Of a stretch of 64,000 nucleotides of DNA, positions 21,079 through 32,173 are shown in pieces. Positions within the stretch are counted from its first letter, which is position 1. Each line of letters begins with the position of its first letter. Under the pieces are notes generated by a model, which saw only the letters and a list, made by a program, of their open reading frames with translations, did not search any database and was not told the origin of the DNA. The DNA comes from Cichorium intybus (Eukaryota > Streptophyta > Magnoliopsida > Asterales > Asteraceae): NCBI GenBank assembly GCA_023525715.1, contig CM042016.1, positions 83,333,882-83,397,881 on the forward strand. The letters run 5' to 3'. Both the position numbers and the translations under genes were made by a program.

Positions 21079-21535
21079 TCGATTGATAGTGAATTGGCCA
21101 TTTGTTATTTTTCCATATCCCCGAATTGGACATTTTTCATTATTACCAAAGCGTACGTTTCCAGCATCATCTAAATTTCCTGTAATCCCTGAGATATTCC
21201 TTCCTCCCCGTCATATGTCTTGAGCAGCCACTGTCCATGTACCATTTGGAATCATACCGCTCATCAGACATAACCTGCAATCAATCAAGAAGGAGTTGGT
21301 ACCCAATCAATCTTGGGTCCTCAGGGTAAGCAAAGGATTCTTGAATCCATTTTTCTACGGCCTCTTCAGAGATTTCATTTGCACTTAAATTAATCAAATT
21401 CTCCGAAGCCTCATGTAATGAGCATGATTCCGAAGTGTTTGAGCAGGATTCAGAAGAGTTTGTAGTTAAAATTAATGAGTCCGAAGTGACTGACAGAGTG
21501 ACAGACTTTGGAACCCATTTTTGAATGGAATTTTT
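21079..21535 (-). pseudogene. Sire-G gag-pol junction and protease start (broken)
   Basis: The gag frame continues past a TAA (21533-21535) with the gag-terminal KWVPK motif, past a TGA near 21282-21284, and into the protease active site WYMDSGCSRHMTG at about 21205-21245. A one-base shift near 21163-21172 then moves it to the frame of the long pol ORF. Gag and pol were therefore originally in one frame. One of the two stops may be the natural gag terminator; the frameshift must be damage. Confidence 0.8.
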
Positions 21536-24500
21536 TTATTTGAAGGATTTTGAAGATTTTGAGGTTTTTGTTTTTGCAGTTAAGTTTTCTTTAAGATCAT
21601 TTCTTTTCCAATTTTGTTTTGTTATTTCCATTTTTGACTTTGTTGAAATTGAGCTACACAATGTAGAGGTACAAAGATACTCTTCGTATGCCAATTTAAA
21701 GTCATTTAATGAGAGATCCTTATCCTTGAACATTTCCAAATTGTTGTCCAGCCATTTGTGGAATGTATCTATCAGATTGTTTCCTTTTGAAAATGTTTTC
21801 TTCGTCGGTTTTCGAAATTTAGGATTTGGAAAGTTAGGTTTCGTTGGTATAAAGGTTGGTTTTTCATTTCGATTTTTAACTTCTGAGATTTTTGAGCAAA
21901 CAGGCTTTGTACCAGAAGTGGAAGCAATTGCTTCATTTTGTTTCGAATCTCTAAAAGGAGTTTTTCTTTTTACAAGATTTAGGATTTGCTTGGTTTTTGA
22001 ATTAACAACAGTGGGTTTTTGAGTTGGTTTTGAAGTCACCACTGCTGATTTTGGTTTTTGTAGAACTTGTTGTGCAGTTTTGTTTGTTGAAACTTTTGAT
22101 TTTGAAATTTCATTTTCAGGATTGTGTGAAAAAGGGACACATTCACAAGATTCCATTAACTCCAATACATCCATCTTCGGAACTGTGGGTTTTTCCACAA
22201 CCTGAATTTGTTTGTAGTTTCGATTAATGTAAATGTGATCGTCGTTCTTGAGATTTAGTAAGTGTGACATGTTTTCGGGTACTTTCTCCTTTTTAAAACA
22301 AAGACGATTATATACGTTGTGGCCGTATAGTTCTTGTTTCCTTATATTTATTTTTACTTCCATTTTCTCATTTATTTCATTCTCGACCATTTTGGATGAT
22401 GAGAAAAACCCTTCATTTGTAACTGTGGAGTTATCCTTTTCAAGAAGTTTTTGCAATTCATTATCAATTAAGGATAATCCACCGGGTTTTACAAAAATTG
22501 AGTTTTTGAAGTAAGAGACCTTAGGATAGATACATGCCAAATGGACTAGCCTTTTTGAATTATCCTTGAGATATTGATCGTAAGAGACAGATTCATCTGT
22601 GATTTGAAGTTTAAAATTTGAAGTTTCTTTGGTTTCAAGAATTTTTGATTCACAATTCATTTTTGTTTTTCCTTTGTCCACCGAAGACATTTGTGAGATG
22701 TCTTCGGAGGTCGATTCGGATATGGAGGATGACTTTAACAAAATCAAAGAGGAACAATCAATCTCCTCCATGTCCGAGTCACTTTCAGAATCCTTTTCAG
22801 ACAAGTTATTGGCAATTTCTTTTTCTTCTGTTTCAATTTGAGGTACAGCCTTATTCAGGATTGGAATTTCTTGAGGCAATATTTTCAACAATTTATCAGC
22901 AGTTAGATGTTTTTCCACAGATATCAGGCCATGTTTATATGATGGATTAGTAACTTCGGAGCCTGATACTATAGATTCGCATTCATAATATATACTATCG
23001 ACTTCCTGTAATTTAAACTCAATAAAAGGCAATAGTTGTCTATGCTGGACATTACAAACATCGGCTGAATGATAAATTCTTGTAATATGCGCATATAATC
23101 GTTTGGCTGTTTCACAAAATATGTTTCTCTGTCTTAAGATTACATCATGATTGTTTAAAATTTTTTCTCTATTTTCTTCTAACAAGGAGATTCTAAGATT
23201 AGATTTCTCTAATGCTAGCTTCAGGTTCTCTACTCTCCCCCTTAAGCTTAGAAGCTCCTGCTCACTGAGTATTTCCCTATTTTTAGCATCAATGAGTAAT
23301 TTATGCATGACAGAACAATCACGAGTTATTTCACTTATAATGGGAGCAGATTGAGAAGTAGGAATTTTAAAAGATGAAAGAAGTTTTGATACCTGTTCTG
23401 GGATTGTCAAACGGTTGTCATTTGTCATCAAGCACACTTCCTCATCATCATCAGAAGAGTCTTCAAACCAAGTCTTCGGAGTATTAGCAGCAGTTATTTT
23501 CAGTTCCTCCGAAGTCACAAAGCCAAGACCCGCAGTCGCTTCAATCTCCATCAGTTTCTCTTCATTCAACTTTTCCGAAGTGTCTTGTAGAAAGCTCTTA
23601 TCGACATCATAGGCCATGAAAGCACTATGAGATGGCTTTCTCACTTCGTCATCATCTGAATCCGAAGACCAAACTTCCTCCATTTTTCTTGCGTAATAGG
23701 CTTCGTCCTTTACTTGTGGTTTCTTTTCGTTTTGCTTCCGAAGCATGCAGTCTTTTGCAAAATGATTCTTGCCATGACAATAATTGCAATCATAACCAGA
23801 ATCACCTGAGATTTTCTTCTCTTCGGACTTCTCTTTGGATGACTCCAAAGCCGGTTTTTCAGATGGCTTCGGGGTTGACAGTTTCAAGTTATCCTCCTTT
23901 GGAGTGTACATTTCAGGTTTGGGCTTGGAGTTGAAGTTTGATTTGTTAAAGTTTTTCACAAATGGCTTTCCAGAGTTGTTTTTGAGGAATGGTTTCTTGA
24001 ATCTTCGATTGTTGGCGGCATAGAGAGCAACAGTATCTCCATTATCATCTACCATGTAGGCAGCAATGTCTTCATCACTTGATTCTTCCTCTTCTTTTGA
24101 CATGAGAGCTAGTGGTCCAGAACTAGCCATTTCACTTCTTCGACCTACCACATCGGGTTCATGTGATTTTAATAGATTGTATATGGCAGCCAGCTTGTAT
24201 TTCTCAATATTCTCATAGGATTTGACCATGAGCATGATTGGTCTCCATTCCTTGCGAAGACTGTAGAGAAATTTGATATTTATCTCTTGTTGGCTTCTTG
24301 TTTCCCCATACTTATCGAGTGTGTAAATCATGTTGCTCAAACGTTCATAACAGGCTTCTAAGGACTCATTTTCTTCTTGCTTGAAGTTCCCGAAGTCTGC
24401 AAGGATTTCTTGAACTTTGCTAGTATGAAGGATTTTATCTCCTCCGAAACGAAGTTCGAGATTGTCCCACATCTCTTTTGCAGATTTTGCATCAGCAATG

Positions 24501-24832
24501 TGGTGGATGACATCGGGACCCAAGCCACTTCTCAGTTCGCGTATGGCCCTCTCGTCGTTTTCAAGCTTCTTCATATCTGCAGCATTAAGAACAACAGCTT
24601 CTTCTCCGTCAGGAACAACGAATCGACCAGCAATGTCTGTGTGTGGACCTTCAGTCACAGACCTCCATAGATCTTTGTCCAGTCCTATAAGATAATCCTT
24701 CATTCGACCAGCCCAATAATCATAGTGAGAAGTTACTAGAACAGGGGCCTTCGTTGCTGAACCGATGAGGTTTGCATAGTTAAGCATATTGGCATAAGTT
24801 GCTATGGAATCAGTCATCTTGATGTATTTCAA
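21536..24832 (-). CDS. Sire-G Gag
   Basis: 1098 open codons. The N-terminal ~240 residues are a copia Gag (HYDYWAGRMKDYLIGLDKDLW, AKEMWDNLELRFGG, SLEACYERLSNMIY). A CCHC zinc knuckle CNYCHGKNHFAKDC sits at ~345-359. Beyond it is an unusually long tail of ~700 residues, acidic and Ser-rich with a coiled-coil stretch at ~500-560 and a basic Lys/Thr/Pro-rich end. Such long Gags are typical of Sireviruses. The frame ends in a TAA after which Gag sequence continues, so the product is slightly short. Confidence 0.9.
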   Translation of the reverse strand: MKYIKMTDSIATYANMLNYANLIGSATKAPVLVTSHYDYWAGRMKDYLIGLDKDLWRSVTEGPHTDIAGRFVVPDGEEAVVLNAADMKKLENDERAIRELRSGLGPDVIHHIADAKSAKEMWDNLELRFGGDKILHTSKVQEILADFGNFKQEENESLEACYERLSNMIYTLDKYGETRSQQEINIKFLYSLRKEWRPIMLMVKSYENIEKYKLAAIYNLLKSHEPDVVGRRSEMASSGPLALMSKEEEESSDEDIAAYMVDDNGDTVALYAANNRRFKKPFLKNNSGKPFVKNFNKSNFNSKPKPEMYTPKEDNLKLSTPKPSEKPALESSKEKSEEKKISGDSGYDCNYCHGKNHFAKDCMLRKQNEKKPQVKDEAYYARKMEEVWSSDSDDDEVRKPSHSAFMAYDVDKSFLQDTSEKLNEEKLMEIEATAGLGFVTSEELKITAANTPKTWFEDSSDDDEEVCLMTNDNRLTIPEQVSKLLSSFKIPTSQSAPIISEITRDCSVMHKLLIDAKNREILSEQELLSLRGRVENLKLALEKSNLRISLLEENREKILNNHDVILRQRNIFCETAKRLYAHITRIYHSADVCNVQHRQLLPFIEFKLQEVDSIYYECESIVSGSEVTNPSYKHGLISVEKHLTADKLLKILPQEIPILNKAVPQIETEEKEIANNLSEKDSESDSDMEEIDCSSLILLKSSSISESTSEDISQMSSVDKGKTKMNCESKILETKETSNFKLQITDESVSYDQYLKDNSKRLVHLACIYPKVSYFKNSIFVKPGGLSLIDNELQKLLEKDNSTVTNEGFFSSSKMVENEINEKMEVKINIRKQELYGHNVYNRLCFKKEKVPENMSHLLNLKNDDHIYINRNYKQIQVVEKPTVPKMDVLELMESCECVPFSHNPENEISKSKVSTNKTAQQVLQKPKSAVVTSKPTQKPTVVNSKTKQILNLVKRKTPFRDSKQNEAIASTSGTKPVCSKISEVKNRNEKPTFIPTKPNFPNPKFRKPTKKTFSKGNNLIDTFHKWLDNNLEMFKDKDLSLNDFKLAYEEYLCTSTLCSSISTKSKMEITKQNWKRNDLKENLTAKTKTSKSSKSFK

Positions 24833-24963
24833 CAGGATCTTTTCAGTAAAAATGGGTGGTAGAGATTTGCAACAGTTGCGGAAGACTAAATCTGAGAATC
24901 AATTCAGATTTAGAGCTGAAGCAAACGAATTCGAACTCTATCAACAGATTTTTGAGCTGACTC

Positions 24964-24975
24964 GCTCTGATACCA
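24964..24975 (-). other. Sire-G primer binding site (tRNA-iMet)
   Basis: Minus strand TGGTATCAGAGC, a perfect match to the initiator tRNA-Met complement, two bases from the 5' LTR. Confidence 0.95.
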
Positions 24976-24977
24976 CT

Positions 24978-25413
24978 TGTTGGGTGTTGAAATATGAGAT
25001 TAGATGTACTAATATAGATATGGAATCAATTACACAATCAATCACACAATGATAATGCAACAGAGCTTAATTAAACAATAAGATATGAATAACATGTGCC
25101 GAACGATTCGATTAGAACTTTGGTTTTACAGTTGGGTTTTCTATCTTGGAGATATACAATTCTCGTAAACTAATCTTGTAATCTCTCATTTGACACGGTA
25201 TGGTATCACTGATATTTATACTGAATCAGTAATACCAATAGTACACCTTTTACAGAGAATATCCAATAGTACAGGCTGTGAAGTCTTCGGATCTTTTATG
25301 CGTAGCACTTTGGAGTCTTTAGACTTCGGTGTCTCCTCTTGTTTATTCACTTCGGGGTTTCTTATGGTTAGGACTTCGGATATATCAGCACTTCATCACA
25401 AATGATCTCAAAA
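24978..25413 (-). mobile_element. Sire-G 5' LTR
   Basis: 436 bp. It aligns end to end with the 3' LTR but lacks about 75 bp (missing around 25265-25272). The terminal CA is CAAAA instead of CAACA. TATA-like element at 25211-25223. TSD ATATT follows at 25414. Confidence 0.93.
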
Positions 25414-26447
25414 ATATTCCGACCACGTCTTAGACTAAGTAGGTTTTGCAGACACTGTCTAAAGTGTAAAGCTGGGATCGTCCCACTTGTACATAGAAAG
25501 TCCAGGGTCATGTAGTGTTCGTCCGAACCTCATGACCAGCCTGTACCTGATCAGCAATGTCGTTTCATTGGCTATCCCGACTGTAACTGTGAAATAAGAG
25601 TTCTTTTGGAAAGGACTCATATTCTAAGGAAACAGTGGGAGTACGAATAATCATGAATGAGTTCAGGATTAGCCAATCGAAAGAACTTTTAGTCATCACT
25701 AGGCCTTGACCAGGAATCGGATTCCTATTAAACCTGACATACTCTTCTCTTGACCAGTAGTATTGGTCACCGTCATAAGTAGTTATGATCTGGGTGACAT
25801 ACAGATTAGTAGTAAAACACTAAAGTTGGTACGGATTAGCAATCCGACTACTTGGAAGCATTGGTGAGCCTGGTTACTGTCAAATAAGAGAACCTTAGGG
25901 CGAGACACAGTCTATGTGACAATTTGATTGATTTTACACATGGTCTAAAAACCAGTGGGAGTAATTGAATCATCAAAAGAAAGCGACATGGATAGAAATG
26001 TACTTACAGAACATCTGGTTGAGTAAGACGATACTCAGAGTCAAGCAATTGATTCTGAGAGAAGAACTCTCAATAGAAGATGAAATCTGAGAGGATACTG
26101 CATGGCACATTGTGAGTCGTTAGTGGAGCACGTGTGGATTACCGACACACTAATAGGGACTCACAAAGAGCATGCGAATACAGAAGGTACATGGCCCCGG
26201 GATTCATCCCATAGGCATCTTGCTAGAAAGGATATTCAGATTCTCAAAAAATATGCCAAAAGTTTGGATTTTGTTAATAGCTTGAAAGATTCCCATAACT
26301 ATGTCAGAAAGGTTTGGACTTCGGATTCTCAAAATGTGCCAAAGGTTTGGATTTTATGAATAATCCGAAAGAGTCAGATAACCGTGTCAAAGCCAGTGGG
26401 AGTATCGTTGTTATCTACCTATCAATGTATGTCAGTTACATAATGTT

Positions 26448-26779
26448 TCTAGGAAACGTCTTTTATCATTACAAAGTGTAATGACTTGACATTAAGAGAT
26501 GCTTCGCTAAGAAAGACTTAAAAGAGATACAGCGTACTCAAGTGGTTGCAAACATCTATCAGATAGATCAAAAACTCTGCCAATATGATCTCGATGAGAT
26601 TCAAGATGCATAACCTAGGAAAGGAGTTTCCTATCATTGCAAAGTGTGATGACTTCGCATGAAAGACACAAAGAAGGTGCAACGTACTCACGTAGTTCAC
26701 AGAAATCTATCAGATAGATGAAATCGTCAGTATAGACCCAGCCATTGTGAGCATGATGCATGAGAAAGAGTCTCCGAAA
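26448..26779. repeat. imperfect ~165-bp tandem repeat in Copia-B
   Basis: Units at about 26448-26613 and 26614-26779 share 'tatcatt.caaagtgt.atgactt', 'cgtactca' and 'tctatcagatagat'. The same pair is present in Copia-D (about 63360-63640), so the duplication predates both insertions. Confidence 0.75.
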
Positions 26780-28239
26780 GGAAATAGTTTTTTCGAAAGA
26801 CATGACACAGGGATTATAAGTAATCTTTAGATTCAAAAAGGGTTTGGAATAAGATTACATCGGATTCCACGAGCTTCTTGGATCAATCAGAAGTGTCATG
26901 AACATATCCTGATGACTTAATGCTTAGAGCATAGTAAGTTGGATTCATGATATAACCTGGCTGGGAGTATTGGATGGATTATATGAACACACGTGAGAAA
27001 TCATTGGGAAATGATTGGGTTGAATGTTAGTAACAATTTGAAAGGAGTTTCGAATCAGTAATTGTTTACACCAGGACGTGGTGCTTCATGGTTAAAGAGT
27101 TTCGTTGGTATTCTGATAGAGCGCGTGTGGTTCACCGGCACATCATAACACCCCGAAATAGTCTTAGGGTGCAGTCATGTAGACTAAAGACCCTGAGAAC
27201 CATGGAAAGTCACAGTACACATCACCAGAATGGAGTTAGGAGAGAGAGAAAGACATAATAATATATTGAGATGACATCGGAAGAGCATCCGATTGGATCG
27301 TCTGCAATAAAAATGTATCAGTGTAAGACACTGTGGATACATAGAAAGAGTAAAAGGTTCATGTAGACATAGATATAAAACTTGAATTGAAAGTTTAAAA
27401 GAAAACAAGAAACCGATAATAGTATTATGAAAGATCTGACTTGGTGATTACCTCGTGGAGACTTGATAATAAGCAAGAGTAGCTGCCAGTCAGATTTTAT
27501 GTTTCGCTTTCGCCTGTTTTACTTCCCGAATAATTTGATTATTCGAAAGGTCCACAGTCGCTCATACTTTGGGAAGTAAGTATTGAATCAAGACTGTCAT
27601 GAATTGGATTGTAGACTGTCTAAGGAGTTAGACATAGCAACAGCATTGATACAACGTTCATGAGTACTTAGAAATAGAGATTTGAGTATTGGATAAACCC
27701 ACGCTCAAAGAATTGCTTCATGGATTATATCACGAGTAGTTTTTGGGACGATAATATCTTATGGTCTTGAAGCGGAGACATATGAGTTGAAATTTACAAG
27801 TCGGTTGTGCATTGATAATGCGTAAACGCATCGGTAACTCGATGTTATAAAACGTGTTGTTGTGCGCGATTTTGAGGAGTAAAAGACACAAGCATATGAG
27901 TCGAAGCTTATTCGTTCCTTGACCCTAATGGGAAAAAGATATATGTAGGCCTCTCGATGATTTTTAAAGTTGACTAAAGTGCTGGCCAGCCAGGACTGAA
28001 TTGATGTGTTCAATTAGAAGTCTTATGTCATATGCAAATCGAAAATCAAGAAACAAAGTATCGAACAGAAATTGATCTCAATCCATGTCTCTTGTCTAGA
28101 AATATCTTGTTGGATGGAGGATCATATGATCACTTATCTGTGGACAGAACTGACTGGGTCAGAGTTCGGCAGCAGTTTCTAGGAAGCTATAATTTGCTGA
28201 TCAATTTAGAAACCATATGTATTATGGTTATAGACTTAT

Positions 28240-28252
28240 CCAAGTGGGAGAC
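28240..28252 (+). other. Copia-B polypurine tract
   Basis: CCAAGTGGGAGAC directly precedes the 3' LTR. It is the same tract as in Copia-D (61926-61938, minus). Confidence 0.88.
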
Positions 28253-29067
28253 TATTGGATTAAGGTATCTAAGCCATAACTATAATTGATACATATGTTT
28301 GAATTGATGGCAGCACAGTCCTTTTGGATTGCCCTTATAACCTGACAGAGGATAAGATTGCATATAGAGAGAAAGATTGATTTATTATGGAGATAATATA
28401 TTAATTAGAAAAGGGGAATAAATGATTTATTAATATATTATGAGAATAATATATTAATTAGAAATCATAATATTTAATTAATAATTTATCAGAAATTAAT
28501 TGGAATTAATTTTGGGATTAATTGGATTAAATAAAGGTGCAGGGGTTGAATTGTAACTGTTCAATAGTTGAGCAATTGACAATTAGGGCATACCTAATTG
28601 GGTTGAACGAAATTGAGGCCTAAGGCCTTAGGGTTTCGTATTCCTTAATGGGTATTGGCATTATTTATGGCAGTGATAAGTAGATTCAGTTATATGATAA
28701 AAGCCTTATCATATCAAGATCTTAATTAAGGAAGTTATACTCCTTATTGCTTATCACCTGGAGGCTATAAATAAAGGCCTCCTCCACCCCTCATAAGCCA
28801 TGAAGTTCTAAGGGTTTCTACCCCTCTCCTCTCTTGTTTTCTTGCTTGCTTGGTTCTGGGTGTGAACCATTAGAGGCACGACACTTGTGGTGCTTGCTTC
28901 CAAGAGATCAAAGGATCTAGAGGTTAGTTTTTCTTATTTATTTCTTTAGTAATTTTCTGTTGGCCTTTAAGGATTTTATTATATGTTCAAAGAAAGAAAA
29001 CATAGATCCTTTCTAGGTTGCATGTGAACTTAGGGTTTTAGTTCATAGATTTGCAGAAAACCTTTCA
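28253..29067 (+). mobile_element. Copia-B 3' LTR
   Basis: 815 bp from TATTGGATTAAG (TG end mutated to TA) to AAACCTTTCA. TATA box CTATAAATAA at 28765-28774. It lacks the MITE present in the 7096-8120 copy and has its own short duplication around 28390-28470. Right flank actag (29068-29072) is the candidate TSD; its partner is not in the window. Confidence 0.88.
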
Positions 29068-29349
29068 ACTAGATTACTCACCAACTCTCGTAGTTGACCT
29101 GTTTTTACCCATGATGCAGATTTGAAGAATGAAATTGATGAAAAGTAGGGTGTACCTTAGAAACCCACAAGACTATTTAAATTTGATGTAATAAATGTTG
29201 TTCTTATTTGGATTTGTATTTGTATATTGTGGATCTTGTTTGCATACTTAGTACTTAATTGAATCTAATCATATTATAACATAGTTGTCATGAGACTTTG
29301 AACAATATAGCACGTCTTGATCGATTCCGCCAAGGATCGGGGTGTGACA
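29068..29349 (+). mobile_element. Gypsy-Y: 3' end of a gypsy LTR
   Basis: AT-rich sequence ending in gattccgccaagg...ggggtgtgaca, a terminus style common in plant chromovirus LTRs. It abuts Copia-C precisely at 29350. Only about 280 bp remain right of Copia-B, which appears to have inserted into it. Confidence 0.5.
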
Positions 29350-29995
29350 ATTTATGTTGACCTTATTGGACTACTAGATCAAACACATCAATCTAGTCCA
29401 AGCTGACCCAACACTATAATGTCCATACCAAATCATCGAGGGGCCCATGATATCGCTTTTCCTTTTTAAGGAATAAGGGACAAATAAACATTGACTAGAT
29501 AACTATAGACCACTCTTCACGTCATACATGCACATACCTTTTATGACTCCCACTTACGGTCGTGTTTAGGTTAACCAATGCATAACAGAAATAGTAAACT
29601 AAAACTCATGCATCTCCGCTTGAAGAATAGAAGATTTTATCATCTTAGAATTACTCGTGATTGTATCCATGAAGTAATCTCTAAGTGCAAGCTTTATCCA
29701 ATACCCAAATCTCTATTTAAGTTCTCATGAATGTCAGTTGCATCTCCATGCTATGTCAAATCTCTATTGACATCAACCAACATTCCCTGGCAGTCTTAAT
29801 TCAACACTTACTTCCATGAGTGAGACCGACTGTGGATGTTTGAGTAATTTAATACTCGGGAAGTGGATTCCAAACATGCAAAATGAAACACAATAATAAA
29901 TAATTGAAAAATGGTAGTTCACTAACATATAAAGAAATCTCCATTCATTAATCACCAAATTCAATGACTTTTTATTACAATGTTTCAACTATCAA
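29350..29995 (-). mobile_element. Copia-C non-coding 3' region
   Basis: Homologous to Copia-D around 62130-62600 and to Copia-A 1-368. No ORF. Its polypurine tract and 3' LTR are missing because the sequence stops at Gypsy-Y. Confidence 0.75.
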
Positions 29996-30813
29996 CTAAC
30001 TACTAAAACTAATATCATCTCTCATGCCTATGCTCTTAGCATGCTCATCGTGCTTGATTTTACTCAATGCCTTCGTGAAGGGATCAGTCAGATTATCCTC
30101 CAATGATACTCTATTCACTACGATGTCCTTACTTTCCACCTTGTGACGAACATAGTGGTATTTCCTGAGTATGTGCCTTGATCTTCCGTGATCCTTAGGT
30201 TCTTTAGTCAACGCGACTGCACCTTCATTATCACATAAGATTTAAACGGGTTCTTGGATCGTTGGAACGACTCTGAGATCACCGATGAAGTTCTTTAACC
30301 AAACAACTTCCTTTGCTACTTCACTAGCTACAATATACTCAGACTCACAACTATAGTCTGCCACTGTATCTTGTTTGGAACTTTTCCATGTCACCGTACC
30401 CCATTCAACAGGAACACCCAACCAGATTGTGAAAAACTGTCATCTCTATCCGTTTGGAAACTTGCATCACTGTACCCACTCACTTTGAGTTCATTTTTGC
30501 CACCGAATACCAAGAACTTTTCTTTCGTATTTCTCAAATACTTAAGAATGTTCTTAACTGCTGTCCAATGACGTTTGCCAGGGTTGTCCTGATACTGGCT
30601 CACCATGCTCAGGGTAAATAAGACATCAGGAGGAGTACATGTCATGGCATACATGATCGATCCTATAGCCAAAGCGTATGGGACTCGACTCATTTTTTCC
30701 ACCGCATCACTAGTGGATGGACATTGAGCTTTACTAAGGTTTGTGCCATGGTGTAAGGGTAAGGACCCTTTCTTCGAGTCTTGCATATTGAACCTCTTCA
30801 ATATCTTATCCAA
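29996..30813 (-). pseudogene. Copia-C RNase H and end of reverse transcriptase
   Basis: The open segments 30391-30813 (NMQDSKKGSLPLHHG, ..SRVPYALAIGSIMYAMTCTPPDVLF, SGYSDASFQTDRDD) and 29996-30211 (HYVRHKVE, DNLTDPFTKAL) lie in different frames; a shift and stops fall in 30212-30390, where the SEYI-type motif is mutated. Clearly the same family as the Copia-A segment but independently decayed. Confidence 0.83.
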
Positions 30814-32173
30814 CTATGTACTTTGGCTAAGTCCTAACAGGCGCTTAGATCTGTCTTTGTATATCCTTATCCTAAGTATATACGTTGCATCTCCTAGATC
30901 CTTCATAGCGAAACATTTCCTAAGCCAGGCTTTTACACCTTCAAGGGTTGGGATATCGTTTCCTATAAGGAGTATGTCATCCACATACAACACTAGAAAA
31001 GCTACAACGCTCCCACTACATTTGACATATACGCAGGACTCATCTTCACTTCTAGAAAATCCAAACTCTTTGACCTTTTCATGGAAGCAAAGATTCCAGC
31101 TACAAGATGCTTGTTTGAGTCCATAGATGGACTTCTCAAGCTTGCACACCTTATTAGGATACTTGGCATGCTCAAAACCTTCTGGCTATGTCATGACTAC
31201 ATCCTCCGAAAGTTTGCCTTGAGGAAAGTCGTTTTGACATCCATCTGCCACTCCTCATAATCATAGAAGGCGGCAATGGCAAGCATTAACCTAATAGATT
31301 TGATCTTAGCTACTGGTGAAAAAGTTTCATCACAATTAATCCCTTGGGTTTGAGTATAGCTTTTTGCAACCAACCTAGCCTTGAACATGTGTACATTCCC
31401 ATCCATGTCGGTCTTCTTCTTAAAGATCCATTTGCAACCTACTGACTTTCGACCAGGTGTATGATCAACCAAATTCCAAACTTGGTTATTGTACATGGAC
31501 TGAATCTCGTTATCCATCGCCTATTTCCATTTGGCAGCCTCAAGGACTGCCATCCCTTCCTTGTAGTTAGCTGGCTCTTCCAGACTTACCAGTGTTTTAT
31601 CATTGATAAACGTGTCTCCTTCCGCAGTAATATGGAAACCATAGAACTCGAGAGGCATGCTAACTCTCCTAGATCTGCAAAGAGGTAATGAATTATCAAC
31701 TGGCACAACAAGCGTTTCGGCCTCAGGTTGAGTGCTAGTGTCAGTTATAGGTTCCTCATTGGTTGACTATTGAATCTCTTCAAGATCAACTGTGCTCCCA
31801 CTGTCCTCTTTGAATATAAGCTCTCTTTCTAGAAAGACACTTCTTCGAGCTACAAACACCATGTTTTCACTGGGTCTGTAAAACAAATATCCAAAGGACT
31901 TCTATGGGTAGCCAATGAATAGACACTTATCGGCTCTAGCTTCATGTTTGTATTGGGTTTCGTGCCGAACGAAAATCTCACAATCCCAGACCTTGATATG
32001 TGCGAGTAAAGGACACTTTCCACTCCACATTTCATGAGGTGTCTTAGAAACCTTCTTAGTTGGTACAAGGTTTAGGATATGAGCAGCTGTTTCTAAGGCA
32101 TATCCCCAGAAACTTATTGGAAGAGAAGCTCGACTCATCATAGAGCGAACCATGTCTAACAAGGTTCAATTTT
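30814..32173 (-). pseudogene. Copia-C integrase end and reverse transcriptase
   Basis: Pieces in order from high coordinates: the end of integrase (LLDMVRSMMSRASLPISFWGYALE, CLFIGYP), an RT linker (FYGFHITAEGDTFIND), RT N-terminal blocks (VGCKWIFKKKTDMDG, DETFSPVAK, WQMDVKTTFL), and the palm with YVDDILLIGNDIP. Nonsense codons break it at about 30811-30813 and 31518-31520, with a frameshift near 31150-31196. The 5' part (gag, protease, most of integrase) is cut off at 32173 by the Gypsy-X LTR. Confidence 0.85.

Larger units (their letters stand above)
11885..25413 (-). mobile_element. Sire-G: complete Sirevirus (Ty1/copia)
   Basis: A 13.5-kb element with two LTRs, perfect 5-bp TSD ATATT (11880-11884 and 25414-25418), tRNA-iMet primer site, gag, protease, integrase, reverse transcriptase, RNase H, a large extra ORF and a polypurine tract. 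The size, long gag, extra 3' ORF and motif-rich non-coding parts are Sirevirus traits. The LTRs differ by about nine substitutions over ~434 aligned bases by eye, plus about 75 bp missing from the 5' LTR. It is inserted in Copia-B. Confidence 0.95.
25414..28252 (+). mobile_element. Copia-B interior, right piece (non-coding)
   Basis: About 2.8 kb without credible ORFs between Sire-G and the 3' LTR. It is homologous, in reverse, to the Copia-D interior (61939-64000). It holds four polypurine-like words of the form CAGTGGGAGTA (25631-25644, 25951-25964, 26391-26405, about 26957-26970), internal tandem repeats, and two copies of the conserved motif shared with the Copia-A leader (26116-26152, 27119-27147 in reverse complement). 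Confidence 0.8.

Noticed and set aside
21525..22022. Plus-strand ORF of 165 codons
   Set aside because: Antisense shadow of the Sire-G Gag tail. Phe/Leu/Ser-rich composition follows from the Lys/Glu/Asp codons on the other strand. The same reasoning removes the plus-strand ORFs at 13339-14601 and 22248-24695.
24964..24975. tRNA gene signal
   Set aside because: The match is only the 12-base complement of the tRNA 3' end next to an LTR, i.e. a primer binding site. No cloverleaf. The same applies at 46076 and 5650.
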